From Mesorhizobium huakuii (GTDB lineage Bacteria > Pseudomonadota > Alphaproteobacteria > Rhizobiales > Rhizobiaceae): a stretch of DNA of 64,000 nucleotides. Below the pieces are notes generated by a model. That model did not search any database. It had not been told where the DNA came from and worked only from the letters and a program-made list of their open reading frames with translations. The position numbers and the translations under genes are program-made. The stretch lies in the NCBI RefSeq assembly GCF_030160235.1, contig NZ_BSNY01000012.1:186001-250000 (forward strand), in the 5' to 3' direction. The stretch's first letter is position 1. Every line of letters starts with the position of its first letter. Shown here piece after piece: positions 43,205 through 51,945 of the stretch.

Positions 43205-44701
43205 TCAGCAGCGCGGACCGGCCACCATCCGCGCCACCCGCGTCATGTCGGTACTCATCTCGCGGTCGTCGTCGAGCGGGCTGACGAGCGCGCGCACGGC
43301 GGCGAAGCTGCGCTGCGGCCCTTCGCCCATGCTTTCGACGACACCGCGCAGCTCTACGCCCGTCGCCGCGAAGATCAGCTCCATCGCCACGAGATAGCGC
43401 ATGCGCTCGATGATCTCGGCGGTTTTGGCCACCACTCTCGGCGCCATCGACGACTGGTCCTCGATGCCATCGGAAACGGCCAGCGGGCTGAGTGACATCG
43501 GGTTGGCCAGATGCCGGATTTCGGCCTCCAGCGCGGACAAGGGCTTCTGCAGCTCTGCATAGCCCTGACGGCTGCCGCCTCTCGCCGACAGGAAACGCGG
43601 CAGTTCGGCTGTTATCGGCGACATCAGCTTCATGCAGCGGTTGGCGGTGCCGACCGCGCAATGCGCCAGGGCCTGGCCGAGCTGCTCCCAGGCGAGCGTC
43701 ATCGCCGTGAGGTCGAAATTGCCATTGGAAATCACCCGTTCGCCCTCGGCCAGGATCAGGGGATTGTCGCCCGAATGGGCCAGTTCGATCTCGGTGGCCA
43801 GCCTTGCCTGTTCGAACGCATTGAGCAGGCCGCCCCAGACCTGCGGCACGCAGCGGTAGCTGAGCGGATCCTGCAGGCGCCGCGCCGCCTTGTCCTGCCA
43901 CAGGCCGCTTCCGGCCAGCTCCGCGCGCAGCCGCGCACCGATCTCGCGCTGGCCGAAGGCTGGCCGTGCGGCAAGGGCATCCTCGTCGATCGCGGTGAGG
44001 GAGGAGCGGAACGCCTCGTAGTTGAGCGCGACCGCTGCCAGCGCCCAGTCGATGAGATGGGCGACGTCTTCGAGGCACAGGCACGCGGTTCCAGTCGACA
44101 GGCTGTTGGCGACGATAATGGCGTGGCCGTCCTTCTCGCGCAGGTCGAGCGGTTCGAGCCCGGCCAAGGCAAGCGCCTCGGAGGAGGCCATGATCCTGCC
44201 CTGGAACTCCGCTTCGCCATCGCCGCGCAGCGACCGCGCCATATGGCCGAGATGGGCAAGGTCGGCCGCGCCGATCGAGCCCCAGGTCGGGATCACCGGA
44301 TGGACGCCGGCGTTGAGCGCGGCGACAAGGCCCATGACCACGCGTTCGGAGGTGCCGGTGCCGCCGGCAGCCATGCCCGAGATGCGCGCGGTCATCATCG
44401 CCCGCACCGCCTCGGTGGGCAGGGCAGGGCCGATGCCCATGCTGTGGCTGAGCGGCACGCTGTGCTGGAAGGCGATAAGATCGGCCTGCGCGAGCGGCGT
44501 GTCGACACAGGCGCCGAGGCCCGTGGTGACGCCGTACATCGGCTTCCCAAGCCCGGTCAGATGCTCGATGAGGGCGCGGCTCGCCCGGATGCGCCGCATC
44601 GCTTCCTCACCCAGCATCAGACGGGCGTTGCGGCGGGCGATCTCGGCGACGTCAGCCACGCCGAGCGGCCTGGCGTCGAGCAGTATCATGCGGCCTGTCA
44701 T
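43205..44701 (-). CDS. Aromatic amino acid lyase (HAL/PAL) homologue lacking the MIO triad
   Basis: A 498-residue histidine/phenylalanine ammonia-lyase homologue. Family residues are present: YGVTTGLG (Tyr56), NSLSTGTA, QDPLSYRCVPQVWG, HSGDNPLI and NGNFDLTAM. The cofactor site is changed: instead of GSxGASGDLAPL it reads GSIGAADLAHL (141-151), one residue shorter and without the Ala-Ser-Gly that cyclises to MIO. It therefore should not act as a normal ammonia-lyase. ATG 44701 follows AGGCGAG. It lies 140 bases downstream of a zinc-type reductase and the ectoine genes atf and ssd on the same strand, so it may be in that operon. Confidence 0.85.
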   Translation of the reverse strand: MTGRMILLDARPLGVADVAEIARRNARLMLGEEAMRRIRASRALIEHLTGLGKPMYGVTTGLGACVDTPLAQADLIAFQHSVPLSHSMGIGPALPTEAVRAMMTARISGMAAGGTGTSERVVMGLVAALNAGVHPVIPTWGSIGAADLAHLGHMARSLRGDGEAEFQGRIMASSEALALAGLEPLDLREKDGHAIIVANSLSTGTACLCLEDVAHLIDWALAAVALNYEAFRSSLTAIDEDALAARPAFGQREIGARLRAELAGSGLWQDKAARRLQDPLSYRCVPQVWGGLLNAFEQARLATEIELAHSGDNPLILAEGERVISNGNFDLTAMTLAWEQLGQALAHCAVGTANRCMKLMSPITAELPRFLSARGGSRQGYAELQKPLSALEAEIRHLANPMSLSPLAVSDGIEDQSSMAPRVVAKTAEIIERMRYLVAMELIFAATGVELRGVVESMGEGPQRSFAAVRALVSPLDDDREMSTDMTRVARMVAGPRC

Positions 44702-44841
44702 GTCTCGCCTGTATCCCGTGACCAGATGCCCGGACCAGAGGACAACGGGCGTCGCCGTTTGTGACGGCTCGCAGACGCGACTGCAAGCCATTCCCATTGG
44801 GGCAGCGGCAAGAAGGTGGCCGGAAGCGACGGGTTAGGAAA

Positions 44842-45945
44842 CTACACCGGCCGCTCGGCGATGGCGTCGGGCACCACAACGAGCTTGCCGACAAAATCCT
44901 TGGCGACGAAGTCCGCCTGCGCGCGGTGGAAGTCGGAGAGCCTGTAGACGCCGCCGACCAGCGGCCGGATCTTTTTCGCCTCGATGTAGCCGACGATGCG
45001 ACGGAAATCCGCCCGCGTGCCCTGGCTCGAGCCATGCAGCTGCAACTGCTTGAGGTACATCGTCCTGAGATCGAGCTGCACCACCGGGCCGGCGATCGCG
45101 CCGGCGGTGGTGTAGCGGCCTTCGGGCCTGAGAATACGCAGCAGGTCGTTGAAGATCGCGCCGCCGACAAGGTCGGCCACCACGTCGATCGGCTGGCCGC
45201 CGGTCACTTCAGCCACGGCTTGCGGCAGGTCGGCGATGCCACGGGTGATGACCGCCTCGGCGCCAATGTCGAGCACCGCCTTTTCCTTGCCCTTGCCGGC
45301 GACCGCATAGGGAATGGCGCCGCGCGCCCGCGCCAATTGCACGATGCCGGAGCCGACGCCGCCCGAGGCGCCGGTGACCAGAACGCGTTCGCCAGCCTTC
45401 AAGCCAGCGCGTTCCAGCATCTGTTCGCCGGTGAGATAGGCGCAGCAGAAGGTGGCGAGTTCGACGTCGCTCATATCCGTGTTGACGACATGCGCATTCT
45501 CAGCCGGCACGGTCTGATACTCGGCATAACCGCCATCGCGGCCATGGCCCATATAGTCGATGTCGGCGAGCGAATCGTCGTCGCGGTTGTAGATGGAGAA
45601 ATCGACCATCACCCGCTCACCGATACGGTCCGTCGAAACGCCTTCGCCGACGGCAACGATGGTGCCAACCGTGTCGGTGCCCTGGATGCGCGGAAAGGTC
45701 AGCGTGTTGCCCTGCCGCCGCCAGGTCGACACCGCGGCTGCATCCTCTTCCGTGCCATAGGCGCCCTGTCGCACCCAGACGTCGGTGTTGTTCATCCCGC
45801 AAGCGCTGACCTTGACCAGCACCTCACCCGGGGCAGGCGCGGGCACCTTCACATCGGTGCGGTAGACAAGTTTTTCCGGTCCGCCGTGCCCGGTGAGCAG
45901 CACGGCGGCCATGGTGGCGGGGACGGTTCTGGTCATGGCATTCAT
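44842..45945 (-). CDS. Zinc-type alcohol dehydrogenase/quinone oxidoreductase family protein
   Basis: A 367-residue MDR protein of the quinone-oxidoreductase-like branch. GMNNTDVWVRQGAYG, GTDTVGTIVAVGEGV and the NADP motif VTGASGGVGSGIVQLARA are visible. The four-cysteine structural zinc loop is absent, as expected for this branch. It begins 8 bases after the atf stop, so it is cotranscribed with the diaminobutyrate aminotransferase. It is not a known core ectoine gene; it may reduce or oxidise a side product. Several in-frame ATGs exist near the start. Confidence 0.88.
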   Translation of the reverse strand: MNAMTRTVPATMAAVLLTGHGGPEKLVYRTDVKVPAPAPGEVLVKVSACGMNNTDVWVRQGAYGTEEDAAAVSTWRRQGNTLTFPRIQGTDTVGTIVAVGEGVSTDRIGERVMVDFSIYNRDDDSLADIDYMGHGRDGGYAEYQTVPAENAHVVNTDMSDVELATFCCAYLTGEQMLERAGLKAGERVLVTGASGGVGSGIVQLARARGAIPYAVAGKGKEKAVLDIGAEAVITRGIADLPQAVAEVTGGQPIDVVADLVGGAIFNDLLRILRPEGRYTTAGAIAGPVVQLDLRTMYLKQLQLHGSSQGTRADFRRIVGYIEAKKIRPLVGGVYRLSDFHRAQADFVAKDFVGKLVVVPDAIAERPV

Positions 45946-45953
45946 CGTCGATC

Positions 45954-47333
45954 TCAGAGATTGGCAAATACGCTTTTCACCGCCTCCGCCGTCTTCGAGA
46001 CGACGATGTCGGCTTCCTCGCGGGTCAGGCAGAGCGGCGGCGCGAAGCCGAGGATGTCGCCCTGTGGCATGGCGCGGCCGATGACGCCGCTGGCGGCCAG
46101 CGCCGCCGCCACTTGCGGCCCGATCTTCTGCGAGGCGTCGAAGAACACCCGGTCGTCCTTGTCGGCAACGAACTCGACCGCGGCCAGCATGCCATCGCCG
46201 CGCACGTCGCCGACGTTTCTATGGCCGCCGACGGCCCTGGTGAGCTCGGCACGGAAATAGGCGCCGGTCTCGCGGGCATTCGTGACCAGATCCATCTCGT
46301 CGATCAGTTCGAGATTGGCGACACCGGCGGCAACGCAGATCGGATGCGCCGAATAGGTCCAGCCGTGCCCGAGCGAACCGAGCTTGTCGGAGCCCTGCAC
46401 CAGCACCTGCCACATCTTGTCGGCAACAATGACGCCCGACAGCGGCGCATAGGCCGAGGTCAAGCCCTTGGCGATGGTGATCAGGTCCGGCTTGATACCG
46501 TAATGGTCGGAGCCGAACATGGTGCCCAGTCGGCCGAAGCCGGTCACCACCTCATCGGCGACCAGCAACACGTCATATTTCCTCAGCACAGCCTGGATCT
46601 TTTCCCAATAGCCGGCCGGCGGCGGCACGATGCCACCGGTGCCGAGGATCGGCTCGCCGATGAAGGCGGCGACGGTTTCGGGCCCTTCGGCCAGGATCAT
46701 CTCCTCGAGCTTGTCGGCGCAGTACTGCGAGAACTGCTCCTCGCTCATCGAGCGGTCGGCGCGGCGGAAATAATACGGCGCTTCGGTGTGCAGGACGGGC
46801 GCGCGCGGCAGATCGAAGGCGTTGTGGAACAGGTCGAGCCCGGTCAGCGAACCCGTCATAACGCCCGAGCCGTGATAGCCGCGCCAGCGCGAGATGATCT
46901 TCTTCTTCTCCGGCCGGCCCAGCACATTGTTGTAGTACCAGATCAGCTTGATGTTGGTTTCGTTGGCGTCCGAGCCGGAGAGGCCGAAATAGACCCGCGA
47001 CATGCCCTTCGGCGCGCGGTCGATGATCATCTTGGCCAAAGTGATCGAGGCCTCGGTGCCGTGCCCGACATAGGCATGATAGTAGGCGAGGTTCTTCGCC
47101 TGGGTGGCGATGGCATCCGCTATCTTCTGTCGGCCATAGCCGACATTGACGCAATAGAGGCCGGCAAAGGCATCGATGCTCTTCCTGCCATTGTTGTCCC
47201 AGATGGTGACGCCTTCGCCGCCGGCCATGATACGCGTCGGCGATTCACCGCGCGCGTGCGTGCCCATATGCGTCGAGGGGTGGAAGAAGTGGTCGCGATC
47301 CCAGGCGGCGAGTTCGTTGGACTGGTCGAGCAT
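45954..47333 (-). CDS. atf: Diaminobutyrate aminotransferase of ectoine catabolism (class III)
   Basis: A 459-residue class III PLP aminotransferase. The PLP lysine is in TIAKGLTSAYAPLSGVIV, and VADEVVTGFGRLG carries the cofactor Asp. In ectoine catabolism this enzyme (Atf/DoeD) converts L-2,4-diaminobutyrate to aspartate semialdehyde. ATG 47333 has a strong AAGGAG Shine-Dalgarno sequence; the frame open upstream belongs to the shadow of ssd. The position between ssd and a reductase, next to enuR-ehu-eut, supports this role over other omega-aminotransferases. Confidence 0.88.
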   Translation of the reverse strand: MLDQSNELAAWDRDHFFHPSTHMGTHARGESPTRIMAGGEGVTIWDNNGRKSIDAFAGLYCVNVGYGRQKIADAIATQAKNLAYYHAYVGHGTEASITLAKMIIDRAPKGMSRVYFGLSGSDANETNIKLIWYYNNVLGRPEKKKIISRWRGYHGSGVMTGSLTGLDLFHNAFDLPRAPVLHTEAPYYFRRADRSMSEEQFSQYCADKLEEMILAEGPETVAAFIGEPILGTGGIVPPPAGYWEKIQAVLRKYDVLLVADEVVTGFGRLGTMFGSDHYGIKPDLITIAKGLTSAYAPLSGVIVADKMWQVLVQGSDKLGSLGHGWTYSAHPICVAAGVANLELIDEMDLVTNARETGAYFRAELTRAVGGHRNVGDVRGDGMLAAVEFVADKDDRVFFDASQKIGPQVAAALAASGVIGRAMPQGDILGFAPPLCLTREEADIVVSKTAEAVKSVFANL

Positions 47334-47365
47334 TTCTTGACTCCTTGAGGGATGGCCGGACGGAC

Positions 47366-48859
47366 TTAGGCGACGTCCAGGCAGAGATACTTGAGATCGG
47401 TGAACGCTTCGAGCCCGTGGCGCGAGCCCTCGCGGCCGATGCCGGACTGCTTGACGCCGCCGAACGGAATCGGAGCGCCGGTGATCTTCACCCGGTTGAT
47501 GGCGACCATGCCGTAGTCGAGCGCGCGGCCCATGCGTTGCTGGCGCGCGCCGTTCTCGGTCACGACATAGGCGACCAGGCCATATTCGGTGGCATTGGCG
47601 CGTTCGATCACCTCGCCCTCGCCGTCGAACGGCGTCACTGCGGCGACCGGCCCAAAAGTCTCCTCGCGCATGATCAGCGCCGCATCGGAAACGTCGGCCA
47701 GCAGCGTCGGCTGGTAGAACAGCGGCCCGGCCTGATGTCGGCTGCCGCCAGCAAGGCATCGCGCGCCGTGAGCGATGGCATCGGCGACCTGCTCCTCGAC
47801 TTTCTGGACGGCGCGCTCATGCATCAGCGGCCCGATGTCAGTCCTGTCGTCAAGGCCGTTGCCGGTCCGCAATGCTTCAATGCGCCTGGCGAAGGCAGCG
47901 CAGAAGCGATCGTGGAGCGGCCGCTGGACGTAGATGCGGTTTGCGGCGAGGCAATCCTGGCCCGATGTGGCGAATTTGGCGTCGATCGCGATGTTCACTG
48001 CTTTGTCGAGATCCGCGTCGGCAAAAACGATCAGCGGGGCGTGGCCGCCAAGCTCCATCACCAACCGCTTCATGGTCGGCGCGCTCTGCGCGGCAATCAG
48101 CCTGCCGATCTCGGTCGAGCCCGTAAAACTCAAGGCGCGGATGCGTGGGTCCTCGCACATGCGCCCGACGATCGTCGCGGCCTGGCCGGTGACGATGTTG
48201 AAGACACCGGCCGGCAGTCCGGCGCGTTCGCCAAGCTCGGCCAGCGCCAGCGCCGACAGCGGCGTTTCCGAGGAAGGATGCGCGACGATGGTGCAGCCGG
48301 CGGCAAGGGCGGCGGCTGCCTTGCGGGTCAGCATGGCCGAGGGGAAATTCCACGGCGTGACGATGCCGACGACGCCGAGCGGCTCGCGCCGCACCATCAT
48401 TTCCGCGTTCGCCAGATGGCTCGTGACGCTCTCGGCGTTCAGGCGCTTGGCTTCCTCGGCATACCATTCGACGAAAGAGGCGGCATAATCGATTTCGCCG
48501 AGCGATTCCTGCAAGGGCTTGCCCTGTTCCAGGGTCATCAACAGCGCGAGGTCGTCTTTCGCGGCGACGATCAGCTCGAACCATTTTCGCAGGGTTCTCG
48601 AACGCTCTTGCGGCAGCAGCGATCGCCAGCCCGGAAAGGCCCGCGCGGCGGCATCGATCGCTTTTGTCGTTTGCCGAGCATCCAGCGCGGCGACGAAGGC
48701 GACGGTGCTTCCTGTCGCCGGATCGGTGACCTCAAAACTTTCGGCTGCCTCGCTCGCCGTCCAGTGGCCGTCGACATAGGCGAGTTCGCGCAGCAGACGG
48801 CGGTCGGCGAGGCGGTCGAGCGCTTCATGGCGATGCGAGCGGGCGAAATGCGCGGACAT
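47366..48859 (-). CDS. ssd: Aspartate-/succinate-semialdehyde dehydrogenase of ectoine catabolism
   Basis: A 497-residue GabD-like aldehyde dehydrogenase with PWNFPSAMLTRK, FTGSTEIGR, the general base in VMELGGHAP and the catalytic cysteine in SGQDCLAANR. In ectoine clusters the corresponding enzyme (Ssd/DoeC) oxidises aspartate semialdehyde to aspartate. It lies 32 bases upstream of atf and 130 bases downstream of the asnC gene, all on the minus strand. From sequence alone succinate semialdehyde dehydrogenase is equally possible; the locus decides. Confidence 0.87.
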   Translation of the reverse strand: MSAHFARSHRHEALDRLADRRLLRELAYVDGHWTASEAAESFEVTDPATGSTVAFVAALDARQTTKAIDAAARAFPGWRSLLPQERSRTLRKWFELIVAAKDDLALLMTLEQGKPLQESLGEIDYAASFVEWYAEEAKRLNAESVTSHLANAEMMVRREPLGVVGIVTPWNFPSAMLTRKAAAALAAGCTIVAHPSSETPLSALALAELGERAGLPAGVFNIVTGQAATIVGRMCEDPRIRALSFTGSTEIGRLIAAQSAPTMKRLVMELGGHAPLIVFADADLDKAVNIAIDAKFATSGQDCLAANRIYVQRPLHDRFCAAFARRIEALRTGNGLDDRTDIGPLMHERAVQKVEEQVADAIAHGARCLAGGSRHQAGPLFYQPTLLADVSDAALIMREETFGPVAAVTPFDGEGEVIERANATEYGLVAYVVTENGARQQRMGRALDYGMVAINRVKITGAPIPFGGVKQSGIGREGSRHGLEAFTDLKYLCLDVA

Positions 48860-48989
48860 GGTCGAAGCCTCCCGGTTCGGTTTGATCCTGGGAGACTATC
48901 CATCGTCGGCGGACAAAGAGGCTGTTTGGGCGCATGCTGCTAGAGAGTTTCTCTCTATTGTGCCAGTCGCACAGACGATCTCTCCGGCG

Positions 48990-49481
48990 CTACGGCGACG
49001 CCGGCAACAGGTCGGCTACGGGTAGGGCAACGTCGTCCTTCACGGTCTTGATGACGATGTAAGTGAAATAACGATCGATGCCGATCTCGCGCTCCAGCAA
49101 GCTGTCGACCAGCCGCTGATAGGCATCGATGTCGCGCGCCATCACCTTCAGCACATAGTCGACGCCGCCGCCCACCGACCAGCATGCAACGATCTCGGGA
49201 ATGTCGCGGATGACGCGCTCGAACCGGTCGAAATCGGCCTGGCGGTGGCTGGCCAGCGTCACCTCCATCAGCACGGTGGCCACCGGCGCCACGACGCGCA
49301 TGGCGATCCTTGCGTGATAACCCGAGACGATGCCAGCCTTCTCCAGCTTACGCAGCCGCATCCAGCACGGCGTCGGCGAAAGCCCCACTTGCTCGGCCAG
49401 CGCCAGCTTGGTGATGCGCCCGTCGCGCTGGATGGCGTCGAGGATTTTGAGGTCGATCGCGTCGAGTTTCGCAGCAGTCAT
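48990..49481 (-). CDS. asnC: Lrp/AsnC-family regulator of the ectoine module (DoeX-like)
   Basis: A 163-residue Lrp/AsnC regulator: helix-turn-helix AIQRDGRITKLALAEQVGLS and PCWMRLRKLEKAGIVSGYHA, then the RAM effector domain (EIVACWSVGGGVDYVLKV). ATG 49481 (MTAAKLDAIDLKIL) gives the usual start; ATG 49511 adds ten residues. It is divergent from enuR with 83 bases between. Ectoine catabolic clusters typically carry such a gene, thought to respond to diaminobutyrate. It probably controls the ssd-atf operon. Confidence 0.9.
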   Translation of the reverse strand: MTAAKLDAIDLKILDAIQRDGRITKLALAEQVGLSPTPCWMRLRKLEKAGIVSGYHARIAMRVVAPVATVLMEVTLASHRQADFDRFERVIRDIPEIVACWSVGGGVDYVLKVMARDIDAYQRLVDSLLEREIGIDRYFTYIVIKTVKDDVALPVADLLPASP

Positions 49482-49564
49482 CAGGGCCCACTTTTTCGTC
49501 CACAGTACCATGATGGCGCATTATTTCGATTGTCAATTGCACTGATTTCGATCTCTAATAAGTC

Positions 49565-50950
49565 ATGACATTGTGGCAACCCGATCCCGCGCTCATAAGG
49601 CGGCCAGCCTATCAGTCGCTGGCCGACCAATTCGCGCGCGCCATCCATGACGGGCGCCTTGCCAATGGCGCGCGGCTGCCGACGCATCGCCGGCTGGCCG
49701 ACGATCTCAAACTGTCGGTGCAGACGGTCAGCCGCGCCTATGAGGAATTGATCCGGCGGGGACTGATTTCGGGCGAGATCGGCCGCGGCAGCTTTGTCCA
49801 GACGCAGCGCCGCGAGCCGGAGCCGCCCTATCTGCCCGAGCGTCTCGGCGAGGTCATCGACCTCTCCATCCTGAAGCCGGTCTGCGAGCCGATGCATCTG
49901 GAGCGGCTGAAGCAGGCGCTGGGCTGGCTCGCCGAAAACCTGCCGTCGAGTTCGGCATTGTCCTTCCGGCCCAACATGGTCTTCCCGCGCCATCGCGCCG
50001 TGGCGGTCGAATGGCTGAAACTGTGCGGGCTCGATGCCTCCGCGCAGAACATCAGCCTGACCAATGGCGCCACAGCCGGCATGACGGTGGCGCTAATGAG
50101 CGTGGCGCCGCCGGGATCGACCGTCGCCACCGAGGCGATCGGCCACCACACGCTGGTGCCGCTGGCGCGCTATCTCGGTTTCAACCTCGAAGGCCTGCCG
50201 ATCGACGACAACGGCCTGATCCCGGAGGCGCTGGACGAGGCCTGCCGGCTTTCCGACATTCGCGCGGTGTTCGTGCAGCCCTCGGTGATCAATCCGACAG
50301 CAACCCTGATGGATGCACGGCGGCGCGAAGAAATCGCCGCCGTTGCGCGCAAGCACGACATCGCCATCATCGAGAATGATGTGCTGGGGCCGCTGGTCGA
50401 GGACCGGCCGCCGCCGGTCGCCGCCTTTGCGCCGGAGCGCACGCTCTACGTCACCTCCTTCACCAAGATCACAGTGCCCGGCCTTCGCATCGGCTATCTC
50501 GCCGCGCCCGACCGCTATGTCGCCGCTGTCGCCAACCGGCACCTGGTCTCGAACTGGATGGCAACGCCGCTGGTGGCCGAGATCGCCACCAAATGGGTGA
50601 CCGACGGCACCGCGATGGAACTGGTGCGCTGGCAGCGCGCCGCATTGCGGCGGCGGCAGGATATCGCCGCCGAAGTGTTGGCAGGAATCGACTACCGCGC
50701 CCGTCGCGACGGGCTGCATATCTGGCTGCAACTGCCAGACGGCCGCGCGGAGGAGGGCTTTGTCGCCCAGGCGCGGCTGCAGGGCGTGGCGATCGCGCCG
50801 GGCACATCCTTCCGCATTTCGGATGCGCCCTGGCATCCGGCGGTGCGCATCTCGCTGGGCTCGACCACCGAAGGGGAACTGCGCGCCGGCCTCGGCGTTG
50901 TCACCAAGCTCTTGCTTGGCGATCCGGAACATCTGCTGTTGGCAATCTAG
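49565..50950 (+). CDS. enuR: MocR-type GntR/aminotransferase regulator of ectoine catabolism (EnuR-like)
   Basis: A 461-residue MocR regulator: GntR winged helix at the N-terminus (LPTHRRLADDLKLSVQTVSR, 38-57) joined to a class I aminotransferase fold. The PLP lysine is Lys301 in TSFTKITVPGLRIGYL, close to Lys302 reported for EnuR of Ruegeria. EnuR represses the ectoine import/catabolic genes until N-acetyl-diaminobutyrate binds its PLP. It lies directly before ehuA and divergent from asnC, exactly as expected. Possible targets are the repeats at 51007-51039. Confidence 0.92.
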   Translation: MTLWQPDPALIRRPAYQSLADQFARAIHDGRLANGARLPTHRRLADDLKLSVQTVSRAYEELIRRGLISGEIGRGSFVQTQRREPEPPYLPERLGEVIDLSILKPVCEPMHLERLKQALGWLAENLPSSSALSFRPNMVFPRHRAVAVEWLKLCGLDASAQNISLTNGATAGMTVALMSVAPPGSTVATEAIGHHTLVPLARYLGFNLEGLPIDDNGLIPEALDEACRLSDIRAVFVQPSVINPTATLMDARRREEIAAVARKHDIAIIENDVLGPLVEDRPPPVAAFAPERTLYVTSFTKITVPGLRIGYLAAPDRYVAAVANRHLVSNWMATPLVAEIATKWVTDGTAMELVRWQRAALRRRQDIAAEVLAGIDYRARRDGLHIWLQLPDGRAEEGFVAQARLQGVAIAPGTSFRISDAPWHPAVRISLGSTTEGELRAGLGVVTKLLLGDPEHLLLAI

Positions 50951-51006
50951 CGAGCGCGCCACTCTTCGGCACTGATTGCTCAACAATTGTGCGGAATGGG
51001 AAAATA

Positions 51007-51039
51007 TTGTCATGATATTATTTTCCTAATTGACATGAT
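51007..51039. promoter_or_regulatory. Direct repeats upstream of ehuA, candidate EnuR site and promoter
   Basis: TTGTCATGAT (51007-51016) and TTGACATGAT (51030-51039), 23 bases apart, in the AT-rich gap between enuR and ehuA. The second copy contains a TTGACA that could be a -35 box, but no good -10 box follows at 17 bases. Confidence 0.45.
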
Positions 51040-51094
51040 TTGGCGCGTTCCGCATCGTTAAGGGCACAGGCTTCTCCAGCACGGGGAAATTCAT

Positions 51095-51880
51095 TTGTCC
51101 GCACCCATCATCAAGGTCGATGCCATTTCGAAGAGCTTCGGTGCCTTCAAGGTGCTGGACGGCTTGTCGATGCAGGTCATGCCGCGCGAGAAGCTGGCGC
51201 TGATCGGTCCCTCCGGTTCGGGCAAGACGACGATCCTTCGCATCCTGATGACGCTGGAGCGCATCGATGGCGGCCACATCCAGATCGAGGGCGAGCACCT
51301 CTACCACATGGAGCGCAACGGCCAGTTGCTGCCCGCCGACGAGCGGCATCTGGCGCGGATGCGCCAGAAGATCGGCATGGTCTTCCAGCTGTTCAACCTG
51401 TTCCCTCACAAGAGCGTCATCGACAATGTGACGCTGGCGCCAATGCTGACCAAGGGCACGCCGCGCGCCGCCGCCGAGAAGCGGGCGATGGAACTGCTCG
51501 ACATGGTCGGCATGGCCGACAAGGCCAGGGCGATGCCGGCGCAGCTTTCAGGCGGCCAGAAGCAGCGTGTGGCGATCGCCCGGGCGCTCGCTCTGCAGCC
51601 CAAGATCATGCTGTTCGACGAGGTGACGTCGGCGCTCGACCCGGAACTGGTCGAGGAGGTGCTCAACGTTCTGTGGCGGCTCTGCGCCGAGACCGACATG
51701 ACCATGCTTTTGGTCACCCACGAGATGGGGTTTGCCCACGACTTCGCCGACCGGGTGCTGTTCTTCGATCGCGGCAAGATCGTCGAGGAAGGCAAGCCCG
51801 ACGAGATTTTCCGCCATCCCAAGCAGGAGCGCACGCAAGGCTTCCTGAAGAAGATCATCGCGGCCGGACATCGCGTCTGA
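51095..51880 (+). CDS. ehuA: Ectoine/hydroxyectoine ABC importer ATPase
   Basis: A 261-residue ATPase of the polar-amino-acid type: Walker A GPSGSGKTT, signature LSGGQKQRVAIARAL, Walker B IMLFDEVTSALDPE and VTHEMGFA. It starts with TTG 51095 (MSAPIIKVDAISKSFG) about 8 bases after ACGGGGA. It heads the run ehuA-ehuB-ehuC-ehuD-eutABCDE, which identifies it as the ATPase of the Ehu system that imports ectoine and 5-hydroxyectoine as nutrients. Confidence 0.92.
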   Translation: MSAPIIKVDAISKSFGAFKVLDGLSMQVMPREKLALIGPSGSGKTTILRILMTLERIDGGHIQIEGEHLYHMERNGQLLPADERHLARMRQKIGMVFQLFNLFPHKSVIDNVTLAPMLTKGTPRAAAEKRAMELLDMVGMADKARAMPAQLSGGQKQRVAIARALALQPKIMLFDEVTSALDPELVEEVLNVLWRLCAETDMTMLLVTHEMGFAHDFADRVLFFDRGKIVEEGKPDEIFRHPKQERTQGFLKKIIAAGHRV

Positions 51881-51945
51881 CCGCTTTGCGGGGGCGGAAG
51901 ATCGCCCCAAACAAAACCAAGACAAGAAACAAGGAGTTGGGAACA

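Noticed and set aside
43205-44701. hutH, histidine ammonia-lyase
   Set aside because: The MIO triad is absent and no hut genes are adjacent; the HutC-like regulator is far away in another module.
44761-48943. Three long plus-strand frames (44761-46260, 46113-47348, 47345-48943)
   Set aside because: All are antisense to the reductase, atf and ssd, which have complete catalytic motifs and good Shine-Dalgarno sequences.
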